Assembly (NCBI GenBank): GCA_027922465.2
Contig: BQMF02000169.1
Location: 1-64,000, forward strand
Direction: 5' to 3'
Length of the DNA: 64,000 nucleotides
Origin: Turritopsis dohrnii
Lineage: Eukaryota > Cnidaria > Hydrozoa > Anthoathecata > Oceaniidae
Both the position numbers and the translations under genes were made by a program. Below, piece after piece: positions 30,076-41,202 of this stretch. Below the pieces are notes generated by a model, which did no database searches, was not told where the DNA came from, and was given only the letters and a program-made list of their open reading frames with translations. Position 1 is the first letter of the stretch, and the number at the start of each line of letters is the position of its first letter.

Positions 30076-31914
30076 TTTTTTTTTTCTTCTTCTTTTTTTT
30101 CTTACTGTCCAAACCTAGTGATTTTTTTATCTCGAAATTCATTGGTTCATACAACCGCCGACTCAATATTCATTGGTACATAAAGCGCCACTATTACAAA
30201 AGGGTGCTACCTAACTTCAATAGGGCTAGTTTATTGGTTTGTCAGCGTGACCGAAGAAAACTTAGATTTCCAAAAGTTGATTGATCAATGTTGAGTAGAT
30301 TTCAAAGAACATTAACACTTCCACAACCGAAAGTAAATGGTAGAAATTTATAATTATCTTACAATGATTCTACTCTGTTCCTTCTTTTTTAAAAACAAGT
30401 TCTCAATGTTTTATCGAAACGAGTTTGTGAAAAAAGGAATGAATTCTTTTGTTTTTTGGAAAATGTCTGGGATTCTTTAAGCCTTTCTTAATACAAAAGA
30501 TCGTTTGTTTCAAGAGTGGGCTGTAATGCTTTTTAAGCTCTGGATACGCACAGCTCAGCTCAGTTTCCTCTTCAGCTCCAGCAGCCAAGGATGTCTGTCT
30601 ACCCTCTGCCAGTATATCATATCATTTGATGTTTGATGTATGTTTCTCTAGCTATTTTAGCATATTTACTTATATAGCTTTTGGCTGAATTATCAATGTC
30701 TGTAATTAGGAATGAGGACTTCTATTTTCGATAACAAATAGGAAACCTATCTTGACGGTCTGTAAGTTTTTTCTGCTTTCACTTATGTTTGCTAATTTTA
30801 GTAAGTTTGAATCATATATTATCATAATCCAAATCTATGTTTACCATTGGGAAGTCTTTTCGTAATTAGGAAGATTGACCGTATATATTGAAAGACCTAC
30901 GTAATGACTGTGATGTCTGTGAGCATCTACATAAACTCAATGTTATTTTGTTCATGAAGTTCATTGGCAGTTGATGTAAGCTTTTGTGTCAGTTATGCTT
31001 TCCTATAATGCCCTTGGGTGTATGCGTAATTAAAAATTTAATGTTTTTTAAGTTTCTGTATAAATCTTTATAATCTTTTCATTAAATTTAGTTCAGGTAA
31101 TGCATGTTTGTAAATTAAAAAGTTGGCAATGACATATTGTTAATGAAACTGAAGCACAAATTTTTGTTTTCAGTTATGTATGTTGATTTTGTATGTATTT
31201 CTGGATACATTTTGCATGATCAAAATCTATGTTTTCCTCTTTTTGCTTGTGATTTAGGAATTCTGTTAGTAAGATTGACTAGACACATATATTGAATTCA
31301 TAAATTCATAACAGTTAGATTGGATAACATGCATACTATTGTATTATCTTTAGGCTAATATCATTACATACCAACAAAATAAAGAAAATTATGTCATTCA
31401 GATGTATTCAAGTTTATTGGTGTTCATTAGTATAAAGTCTTTTATAGTGACAATTACGTTTTTCCGGATCTTTGGGGAGTACATGGTCAGAAATTTAATA
31501 AACATATATTGTGGAAATGATTCAATCTTCTTAAATTTCAAGAATGTCATAGTCTTTCTTTTTTCACACTTAAGCTGATTTTGCAGAAATGCTTCTGCCC
31601 GTAAGGGCATCTTGTTCTTTTTCATACTGTCTAAACCTAGTGGTTTTTTGAAATTTCGTTTGTGCATTTACATGAAACCAAAGCACCGTGCATTGCATGT
31701 CAGCGAAAGATTTACTAAAGTTTCTTTGCTCAATATTAAATAGATTTTAAAAAAGATGTACATATTTTAAGGTGAAAGCAGAAAATATATAGAAGAAACT
31801 TATAATTATCTTGGACTGTGATCATTCCTTTCGAACTAAAAAGAAGTTCTTGGCGTTTTGTAAACAGAAGAGTCAAAATAGGTATATATATTTATATCTA
31901 AACTAACGTAAACG

Positions 31915-31986
31915 TTTCCGTGGCACAGTTGGTTAGTACAGTCAACTCTTAACCGAAGGGTCGGTGGTTCGACCCCACGTAGGTCT
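31915..31986 (+). other. tRNA-like sequence (SINE head or tRNA relic)
   Basis: TGGCACAGTTGGTTAGTAC matches a pol III A box and GGTTCGACCCC a B box, at tRNA-like spacing. The anticodon-loop position reads CTCTTAA (CTT, Lys-like). The acceptor arms do not pair and the anticodon stem is poor, so it is not a functional tRNA gene. A second, more diverged copy follows at 32042-32110. Confidence 0.5.
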
Positions 31987-32041
31987 TCTGAAGTTTTTTT
32001 CGAATTTTTAAATATGTCATAAAATATTTCGATTTTGGATT

Positions 32042-32110
32042 TTTGTGGTGCAGTTGACTAGTTACTCGGCTGTTACCCGAAAGGTCGGTGGTTTGAGCCC
32101 ACTTAGATCG
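32042..32110 (+). other. Second tRNA-like sequence
   Basis: GTGGTGCAGTTGACTAGTTAC (A-box-like) and GGTTTGAGCCC (B-box-like). The anticodon arm TCGG-CTGTTAC-CCGA pairs well; the acceptor arms do not. It is separated from the first copy by about 55 bp of AT-rich sequence. Confidence 0.4.
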
Positions 32111-32220
32111 TGTAACACTTCTTGTCCAATTTCATAAATGTCATAACATTTTTCATTTTTCATGCTTCAACAGATTTTGCAGAAATCTTTTTGCCCGTAA
32201 GGGGATGTTTTCATTATGAT

Positions 32221-33961
32221 ATTGGTGATCGTATGAAACTCGAACAGACGGCTCTTCAGGAATTAGATATCTACATTTTGTTGATTTATTAGGGAGGTTC
32301 GTAAAACCGACGAGCCTGTTACACGAAAAAAATCAATTACTTGTAAGAATTAAAATAATAAAAAGTTACTTTAGAGATTTAAAGCCTTTTCTTGTATCAA
32401 AGAAACATCATTACTTTGCACGCTATTTTCAAGCGTTGATGTGAAGTTTCTAATGACTTTTTAGGGAAAAATTCACGAACAACTCTAATAAGTTGTATAT
32501 AATTCCCTACTAATATACAGAAAGATAGATTCGTGTAAACGAAACATGATTTTTCCGAATCCCGCTAACGTGAAGTTGTTTTCAAGTTTCTATTTCAAGG
32601 TGAGATGATTAAGGGTAACATATTAGCCTTCTTTTTCAAAATTTTTAACATTAAACATATGTAAATGTAATGTATTTCAAATCACTTTGAATGAAATTGT
32701 ATGAAGAAGTTGCCTGATATTTTTTAAAAACGCCTTTTCAATTTAATTACATACTTAACCTTTTTTCTGACTAACTTTCTCTTTTTCTTTCAATTCTTTC
32801 ATTATAGATAAGTTTCAAAAATAATTATATGAAATGTATATACTCTGAAGTTCTATGTTCTTGGCCTCTTCGTCACCAAGTAAATGGAAGAAAAACTGAA
32901 AGTGTTTAGAACTTATCTAATAAGCCGTGAAGATGTGTTTACATGTTCTCGGGAAAATGGCTTGATAAATAACATTTAAGATTGTACCACACAACAATTA
33001 CTGATTAGAGAACACTAATGCTTGTAATCACAAGGTTGCTTGGCAAATTATCTATAAAATGTTACTTTCCTACTCGCATTTTTACTTTTCCAAAGCGTCT
33101 GATAATATATGATGAGAATATATGAGAATATATGAGACCTTTTCCAATTTATTTTGGAGTGCATCGACATATGCTGCATTCTAGGAATTTTGTACAGAAT
33201 ATCTCCAGCAAATTTTGTTGTTATTACATCCTAGTTTGTTGTTTCATGTTTTGTAAACGCGGTATTAGAAATGATGAGAACAAAACAAATTTAAAGTTTT
33301 ACTTTTGCTTTCAATCAGAGTCTTGTCGATTGCACGTAAAGTCCCTTGATCCAGTTGAATGGAGTTGATGGATTTTCTTAGTTGATCATATAGATCATAT
33401 TTATATATCTAAAAATTAGTTTTGAAAAAAAACCAGAGATGATTTGAAACTGTCATCCCATCATTGAATATGCTCTGAGGTTTAAAGTAAAACTTAAAAT
33501 TGAAATTGCAGGTCAGTCTTTTTCAATATTTAATTGGAGTGAACGGAGAAGAAGGAAATGCCCGTTTTAACATCGACAATGTAAATAAACATCATTCTTT
33601 CTGCAGCTATTTTTAAAAAACTTCATTACACTTTCATAAAAAGAAGTAGGTAAAATCTCCTTCATTTTTTAGCACACGTTTCTACCGTAAACATTTTCTT
33701 CTTGCTTCGTTTTCCACTCTTGGAAATTCAAATTTTAAAAGAAAAATCCCATTCCCTTTTACATTTCGTGGAAAGATTTCGCTTATGTTTTTCAAGAATA
33801 AAGTCTCTATAAATAACGCCCATTCTACATGCATAGTCGAGCGTTCTTGGGTTTGCAGAGCGGAAGTTTTAATAACTTTTAATTTTTAGTTTAAATTACA
33901 CTATTGATCTCAATTTATGTTTTAATAAAATCCGCTAGCGTCAATAGAAATAGGTTTCTGA
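32221..33961. other. No gene seen; AT-rich sequence inside the inverted repeat
   Basis: No recognisable coding sequence or repeat family. It could correspond in part to 35810-36990 across the palindrome, but I could not confirm alignment. Confidence 0.35.
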
Positions 33962-34325
33962 GCAGGCATACCGGAAAAGTGAGACCCGGGACCCGGGACC
34001 CTAAGGTGGTGGGACCCGGGACCCGGGACCCTCCAAATGTTAGGTGGGACCCGGGACCCGGGACCCTACTAACTGCAAATGGGACCCGGGACCCGGGACC
34101 CTACTAACTGTAAGTGGGACCCGGGACCCTACTAGCTGTAAGTGGGACCCGGGACCCGGGACCCTACTAACTGTAAGTGGGACCCGGGACCCGGGACCTT
34201 ACAACCGGGACGCGGGACCCTGAAGCCATTGGTGGGACCCGGGACCCGGGACCCCAAGTCATTAGTGGGACCCGGGACCCGGGACCTTACAACCGCGACC
34301 CGGGACCCTGAAGCCATGGGTGTGA
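33962..34325. repeat. GC-rich tandem repeat arm, GGGACCCGGGACCC type (left)
   Basis: About ten units of a GGGACCC pair or triplet followed by a variable spacer such as CTACTAACTGTAAGT or CTCCAAATGTTAGGT. It begins after GCATACCGGAAAAGTG. The reverse complement of the same spacers, and of the same GCATACCGGAAAAGTG edge, appears at 35448-35810. It is an abrupt GC island in AT-rich DNA, dense in CCCGGG palindromes. Confidence 0.9.
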
Positions 34326-35447
34326 CCCGAAAGAAAGGCAAAAATGTATGAATGGTGCACTATCACTCATACAAGTTGTTTTTAACTTTATATATCAGTT
34401 ATTTTTAGTCATTCCTTTGCAGAATTCATCTTTGTAATGTGTGTGAGAAGTTTGCTTTAATCATTAGAATAAAGGTCTGCATGAAATTTTGTGAAGTTAC
34501 CTTACCCTTAAGGTAAAGTACTTCCTTGAGATTTTTTTTTTTTGCGTGGATTAACTTTTGCGAGCCAAGGTTTGAAAGCGTTTTGCGTGGATTAATTTTT
34601 GTGAATTTGAGCAAAAAGTATCCACACAAAAAAGATTCTATAGTCACTCACTCAAGTGTTGATTAAAATTCTGATAAACATTCCCCCAAGGAATATACCA
34701 AAGTATCGATCGAACAACTTAAAAAAGAATTGTAAGGGACGGTTCCTATTGGTAGTAGCTTTAAAACAAACTTTTTTGTCGTTTTTCTTAAACTGAATGT
34801 GAACCATGTTCATTTCACATAACAGCCGTAGAACAACTTAAACACAAAAGAATTATAGCAGACGGTTTCTATTTGTAGCAACCTGAGAACAAACTGTTGT
34901 TTCTTTTATCTCTAACTGAATAAGAACCAGGTAATCAGTTCATTATTAAACACTAACGCGTGCTACCTGTCATTATACATCCGTCACACCAAGTTTTCAA
35001 AATAATGCTGAAGTCGCGATAACAACAACATCTTTTGTTGAGAGTGTAGACATCTTTATCAATAAAAAAAATGTTTTTCATGAAATTTTTATTTTTATTT
35101 GGCAAAATAGCAATTAGATATAATACTCCCGGTTATGTTCCAACTTCGAAAACTAGCGCATGGGAATATTAAAAATATAAACAAACATAGACGTTGAATG
35201 AAACGAAACGTAGTGAGTAGGTGAATCCTACTTTTCTTATTCTAACAATTTTGAGACCAGACCTGTTTGGTTTTATCATTGAATGCTTTATTCCCACTAT
35301 TACTTCACTATTACTTCAGTAATCGCTCATGAATTCCTATTTTGACCTTCCTGGAACAAAAACGTGATTTTTCCATTTTGCTTCATGGTCAAAAATGTTT
35401 CGACTTTTCGACTTTATTTATCCCTGAATTAATCCCATTTCGCAAAA
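34326..35447. other. Spacer between the GC-rich inverted arms; no gene seen
   Basis: AT-rich, with a short T run near 34530-34543 and paired repeats such as GCGTGGATTAA at 34547 and 34584, and GACGGTT at 34738 and 34862. No coding sequence recognised. Confidence 0.4.
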
Positions 35448-35810
35448 TGAACCGGGTCCCACTTCTTACGGCTAGTAGGGTCCTGGGTCTCGGGTCCCAC
35501 TTACAGTTAGTAGGGTCCCGGGTCCCGGGTCCCACTTACAGTTAGTAGGGTCCCGGGTCCCGGGTCCCACTTGCAGTTAGTAGGGTCCCGGGTCCCGGGT
35601 CCCACCTAACATTTGGAGGGTCCCGGGTCCCGGGTCCCACCACCTTAGGGTCCCGGGTCCCGGGTCCCACCCAACAACTTGGGGTCCCGGGTCCCGGGTC
35701 CCACCCGCTTTAGAGTCCCGGGTCCCGGGTGCCGGTTGTAAGGTCCCGGGTCCCGGGTCCCACCAACGACTTGGGGTCCCGGGTCCCGGGTCCCACTTTT
35801 CCGGTATGCC
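35448..35810. repeat. GC-rich tandem repeat arm (right, inverted)
   Basis: Units of GGGTCCC with spacers ACTTACAGTTAGTA, ACCTAACATTTGGA and ACCACCTTA, in the mirror order of the left arm and ending CACTTTTCCGGTATGCC. Two arms of tandem repeats facing each other across about 1.1 kb is the architecture of foldback-type elements. Confidence 0.9.
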
Positions 35811-36989
35811 TTCTGAGCATGACACCAAGAAAAAAAGAAATAATAATAATAATAATTGTATTTCAGGGTAATCCATTTCCATGGCTATTCTCTTAATGAA
35901 TATATCATATATATGTATATTAAACAGCAACAACAACAACAACAACAAAACAAACTACATACACTATCATCTATACATATAACTTAAAACGTTTAAACAT
36001 ATTTATTCCATAATTATAAATGCAAGGTAAAATATATAAATAGAAAGCCATATGATACAAGCATAGCACAGTCGACAAACAACTAAAATGACAATAGAAA
36101 CCAAATTGGTTTAAGTTAGTGAATGCGGCCCTAAAACACTTTCGTCGTACATAGATAGATGGATAGAACGCCGCTGAAACCTATATATTTCGCCTAGCGA
36201 AATCTAATGAAACTTTAATACACTAACAATATTTTTAAACTCATTATGATTAAATCAATTGATTCTGTTATTATTGAGCGTTGGTTTCTTTCTTTACATT
36301 TTCTACACTATCTGAATCAAAACTCCGTCAAAGGATGGTTTTTATATTTTTCAGGAATAAACAAAGCGATATATCGACATATTGGATAAACAATTGGATT
36401 TTGGTTTCAATATCTTCGAAAAAGTTAATGCGCAATAGTCTTAGGTTGAAAGTAATAACTGCAGTGGAATTGAATGTGGTCAGGAACTTTTGCTTTATTT
36501 GTTCAATGTACCTAACTTGGTTTCAACAAGTATATTCAAAATTATATGAAATTTAAGATAATCCGAGGCAGGTATGTAAATTCAGTGAGGGAAATACACA
36601 AGAATATTAATTTCTGACATCGGAGTTGGAAAAGTATATTCATATTTTTACATACCATTACTTCAAGGTCATAGAAACTCTCTATTAGTGAAACAGAAGA
36701 CAAATTTCCCGAGATTATTTTCCGTAACATGAAGATGAGGTTAGATGTACTTAAAATGAAAAAAAAACGAAGGAAACACAATTTTGAAGTCGAAAGAAAT
36801 CAGGAGAACGACTCTATTATCACATTAATCAAAGATTACAACAGGTTATTCAGATAGTTAGTAGAAAAGGTGATAAACGTTTGTTGAAACAATGAATAAA
36901 ATTATTAAAATTATAAAGTTATTAGGATGTTAAATGCTGCAATCTAAAATGCAATAGGAGATTTTACAACAGAGATATGTTGAAAACTA
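35811..36989. other. No gene seen
   Basis: AT-rich with (AAT)n near 35842-35856 and (CAA)n near 35928-35948. Open frames at 36281-36556 and 36542-36781 are low-complexity and unrecognised. Confidence 0.4.
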
Positions 36990-38885
36990 GGTTTTTTAAA
37001 TTGAAACAAGATGCCCTGACAGGCATAAGGCTTTCTGCGAAACCAGCTGAAGCATGAAAAATGAAAGACTAGTGACATTCTTCAAATTTGAAGATTGAAT
37101 GACTTCTACAATACAACATCACATTTTTGATCACACACTCCCTAGGAGGAATCCATGAAAGCATAACTGATATATATATATATATATAGATCAAAAATAG
37201 ATAAAACAAAAATAGAACGGTAATAGTTAATCCCGCTAGAACGTTTCTCAACTTTTGTTCATTTGCAGGGATGATAGCAATTTACCTTTTAAAAAGTGTA
37301 AATAGGACTTAACTAAAAACAACAGAAGCTTTTTCACATACAAAGAAAATAAATACCCGTAAGGTGCGAATCGTAACCATGGATACGCATTTTAGATGAC
37401 AGTTTTTTTTAAAAGAAACGATGTAAGAGCGAAAAGAAAAAAAAACACAAACTTTTTCGAAAAAAAATATTAAGAAACAAAGTAAAAGCGAAAAACTCAT
37501 CAGAAATACTTGCAAAACTTTATATCAATAAACACCAAGAAACTTGATTATATCTGAATGACGTACTGTTCTTTATTTTGTTGGTACGAAATGATATTAA
37601 GCATTCAGTGATCAATTCAGATAAAACAATGAGTATGCATGTAAGTCAATGTAAATGTTATGAATTTATGAATTCAATGTCTTGTCTATCATCCTAACAA
37701 AATTCCTAATTCACAAGCACAAAAAGGAAAGCGTAGATTTTAATGATACATACATCTATATAAGCATACAAAATCAACATACATAACTGAAAACAAAAAT
37801 TTGTGCTTTAATTTGAGTAACAATATGTCATTGTTATCTTTTTAAATCAGAAACATGCATTACCTGAATTAAATTTCATGAAAAGATTATAAAGATTTAT
37901 TCAGAAACTTAAAAAACATTAAATTTTTAATTACGTATACACACCAGGGCATTATAAAAGGAGAACTGACACAATACGAAACTTACATTAACTCCTAATA
38001 AACTTAATGAACAAAATAACATCAAATTTATTATGCTTTCAAATATCACAGTGATTACGTATGTACGGTCAATCTTCCTAATTAGATTAGGATTATGAAA
38101 GATATGACCTAAACTTACCAAAATAAGCAAACATAACTGAAAGCAGAAATTTGAGTTTCAATTTGCTATCGTAAATACTAAATCCCCGCCCATTCCTAAT
38201 TCAAAACATTGATAATACAGCCAAGAACTATACAAGTAAATAAGCTAAAATAGCTAGAGAAACATCAAACATAAAATGATGCACAGGCAGAGGGTAGACA
38301 AGACATTCTTGTGTGTTGTTGGAGCTGAAGAGGAAACTGAGCTGAGTTGTATGTATCCAGAGCTTAAAAAGCACTACAGCCCACACATGAAACAAACGAT
38401 ATTTTGTATTTAGAAAGGCTTAAAAGAATCCCAGACATTTTTCAAAAAATAAAAGCATTTCTTTTCACACACTGTTTTTATAAAACATTGAGAAGAAAAG
38501 AATGGACGCAGTAGAATCATTGTAAGATAATTATAAATTTCTCCCCTTTCTCCCTTAAATCTTCTTTTAAATCTGATCAATATTGATCAATCTACGCGTG
38601 GAAGTCTAAGTGGGTTTCTTCGGTTTCTTCTACCATTATGCGAACGGCGTGCAAATGTGAAGTCGAAAAATACCCGGATGATCACATGGCGGAAATTCAA
38701 GCCAATAAACTAGCGCTATTAAATTTAATTAGCACCCTTTCGTAATAGTGGCGCTTTATGCATCAATGAATTTTGAGACGGCGGCTGTATGAACCAATGA
38801 ACTTTGAGATTAAAAAATCGCTAGGTTTGGACAGTAAAAAAAAAAGAACAGAGCCGGTTTTAAGGTATTTCTTGCTTACGCAGAA
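36990..38885. repeat. Right arm of the large inverted repeat
   Basis: Inverted counterpart of about 30020-32220. The outer edge carries ATTTCTTGCTTACGCAGAAA near 38866-38885, mirroring the left arm's TTTCTGCGAAAGCAAGAAA. The inner edge carries GCCCTGACAGGCATAAGG near 37010, mirroring GCCCGTAAGGGCATC at about 31597. A TATATATATATATA tract is at 37168-37188. Confidence 0.75.
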
Positions 38886-39808
38886 ATCCAAATATGAGAA
38901 ACATGTGGAAACGTAGGATTAAACTCTACAGAAGAAAGAATGCTAGGGATAATATCGAAATTAAAACAAACGTTGTTGTTTCCAACTTTCACTTTAAAAC
39001 TAAATACATTAGTGACGAATGGATAAACGTGAATACATTAGTGACGAATGGATAAGGTATAAAATCATTAGAATCCTAAAGCTGTAACGTTTTCTGTTTT
39101 CCACATTTTATGCAATGATTTTCAATTTCTTTTATAGTAAACAAAGAACTGGATCTTAGATATTTAACCCAATCCACTTCATGTTCAAATATAACGTCCA
39201 TGTTTGCTTAATTTGTCGTGTAATAAAACAGTTTTCTGTTGCAGTTCCTTCGGTAACGCTAATAAATTTTAATGTTAGTACATCCAACCTCGTTTTCATG
39301 TTAAGGAAAATAGTCTCGAGAAAGGCATAAAGAGTTGCTTTGGTTGCTTTATCATGATGAAACATTATGAAATTGTCTATTGAATAAGTGTTCAATCTGC
39401 AAAGCCAAGTACATCTTTCTTGAAAAGTTTTCTTTAAAAATTTGATATTTTGTCATTAAAGTATGAATATGTCATTCTAAGTTAATATTGAGTTAATCTG
39501 TAGTAACAGCTAAATTTATGTCAAATTTATTTTATTTTTCCCAAACGTTTCTTTCACGGTAGACAAAAAACGTACCAATATTTTGCAGGTATTTTATCAA
39601 TATATTGAAATAATTACTAAATCTAGTTTTGTTTCTTATTTTTGTGGTGCAATATCTTAATTTTCTAGATGGCCGTTGTTGCGATGTTTAAAGAGGATTA
39701 ATTTCGCAAATTTTCTCAATATCAATATTTGCATTTAATTCTTAATTCATTCTTAGTGTGCTCTGTCAACATTTTTAAAAATTAAGTATATTAGCAAGCT
39801 TGCAAGTG
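38886..39808. other. No gene seen
   Basis: AT-rich; a 26-bp segment (GAATACATTAGTGACGAATG) is duplicated near 39002-39055. No coding sequence recognised. Confidence 0.4.
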
Positions 39809-40393
39809 CCTTATCGGTAAAAAAAAATCGGCAAAATGTTATTCGGCAAAAATAAAAGTCGGCAAAAAAAATTCTTCTATTGGACAAAATTTAGTCACTT
39901 TTTGCCAACCAATTTCCAAGACAAAAAATGTCGAAAAAAGTTTGGGTATTTTGAAAGTTTTTTTAAGAAATTAAATACAACACCAAAAAGAAAGGTTAGG
40001 TAAATTAAATTAATTCGTCAATTTCAACAACATTTTCTTTCTTCATTTGTGTATTTTCGTTACTTTGTTCTTCTTGAACCTTCATTTGTTCTTGTTCAGT
40101 TTGTGTTTGTCCTGGCTGCACTTGTTCTTCTTCATAAAATTTCCTTTCAATTACATTTTCATACCACCGCAGAAAGCACCTGATAAAAATTGGCAACACA
40201 GAAAAGAAAAATCAGCGAAAAGTAGTTTGGCAAGTAGTTTTTGGGAAAAAAAACCAGTTAAATCGGTCAAAAAAGTCGGAAATAAAGTTTGGTTGGTAAA
40301 AAAAAAATCGGCAAATATTCTAGTCGGCAAAAAATATTAGACACCTAGCCAAAATTTAGTCACTTTTTGCCGAGTTTTTTATTACCGATAAGG
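39809..40393. mobile_element. 585-bp MITE with TIR CCTTATCGGTAA
   Basis: CCTTATCGGTAA at 39809-39820 and TTACCGATAAGG at 40382-40393 are perfect inverted ends. Inside both ends are repeated GTCGGCAAAAA and AAATTTAGTCACTTTTTGCC motifs in opposite orientation. No transposase. Confidence 0.7.
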
Positions 40394-41202
40394 TATCAGG
40401 TGCATAATAACGCTCAAACAATTCTGCACGGTTTCAAAGTGACAGATCCATATTGTTAGCCACGTGTTTTAAATATAACTATTTCTACATTTTCTTACTC
40501 AACTTGTGCTTATCACCAAGAACAAAGACTTGTTATGTACAAAGACTTTCGAATACACTTCCTGTCACGGTCAAACTTTTGATGTAATGAACATTTCTAT
40601 TTCTATTTCCAATTAAATCGTGATTCAAATATTCTTGTCGTGAAAATAAATTCCACGATGATATTCAAAAAGTTCGGAAAAACGTACTTTCCAGAAATTG
40701 ACAATAAGCAAATGGAAATTTGTTTCCATCGTTTTCATCAAGCTAATTTTGTTTCATAGTTTTACTGTTGCAAAAGTAACCATCATCATGATTTTATGAG
40801 CCAACAAAAATTAAAACATTTCAAGAATTCATTTAAAATATTTAATTTTCCTGAATTTATTAACATTTTTAAACCAGAATGTTCATCCTAAATCTTGGTG
40901 ATTTTTAAAGATTATAAACGCAATTGTTTGATACTATTTTCATTAATGGGACAATTTTGAAATTAGAAATTGTACTATCAATACAAGTCCCAGTGTTGTA
41001 AGTAAAATAAAATTTGAAATTTGGTTTTAATACAAAATTGTGCTCAAGAAATTGTAAGTTGAAGTTGTTATTTTGGGTGATCAACTTAATTACAAAATAT
41101 GAGACTCTATATAATTATGAAGTTAAATCAGTTATTGCTATTGCAACTGTAAGTACAGAAACTTTGTTTCCTTTCAGTGAAATATAAAACAGTGTACATG
41201 AG
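40394..41202. other. Upstream region of the multi-EGF receptor gene
   Basis: AT-rich and without ORF or repeat that I recognise. It presumably contains the promoter and 5' UTR of the receptor gene, but no clear TATA or initiator stands out. Confidence 0.35.

Larger units (their letters stand above)
30020..32220. repeat. Left arm of a large inverted repeat
   Basis: Matches 36990-38885 in inverted orientation. Examples: GTCCAAACCTAGTGATTTTT (30107) against the mirror near 38822; the block around CTCAGTTTCCTCTTCAGCTC (30560) against 38325; TAAATCTTTATAATCTTTTC (31062) against 37880; ATAATGCCCTTGGGTGTAT against 37945. Divergence is moderate, with small indels. No intact coding sequence; a 61-codon frame at 30403-30588 (minus) without an ATG is broken in the right arm. 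Confidence 0.75.

Noticed and set aside
31915..31986. Functional tRNA-Lys gene
   Set aside because: The acceptor stem does not pair and the anticodon stem is poor; only the internal promoter boxes are preserved.
33904..35948. Gly/Pro/Arg-rich open frames in the GC-rich arms
   Set aside because: They are read-through of the GGGACCC tandem repeat, open in several frames on both strands.
36281..36781. Short genes between the arms of the palindrome
   Set aside because: Both frames are short, AT-driven and without family features.
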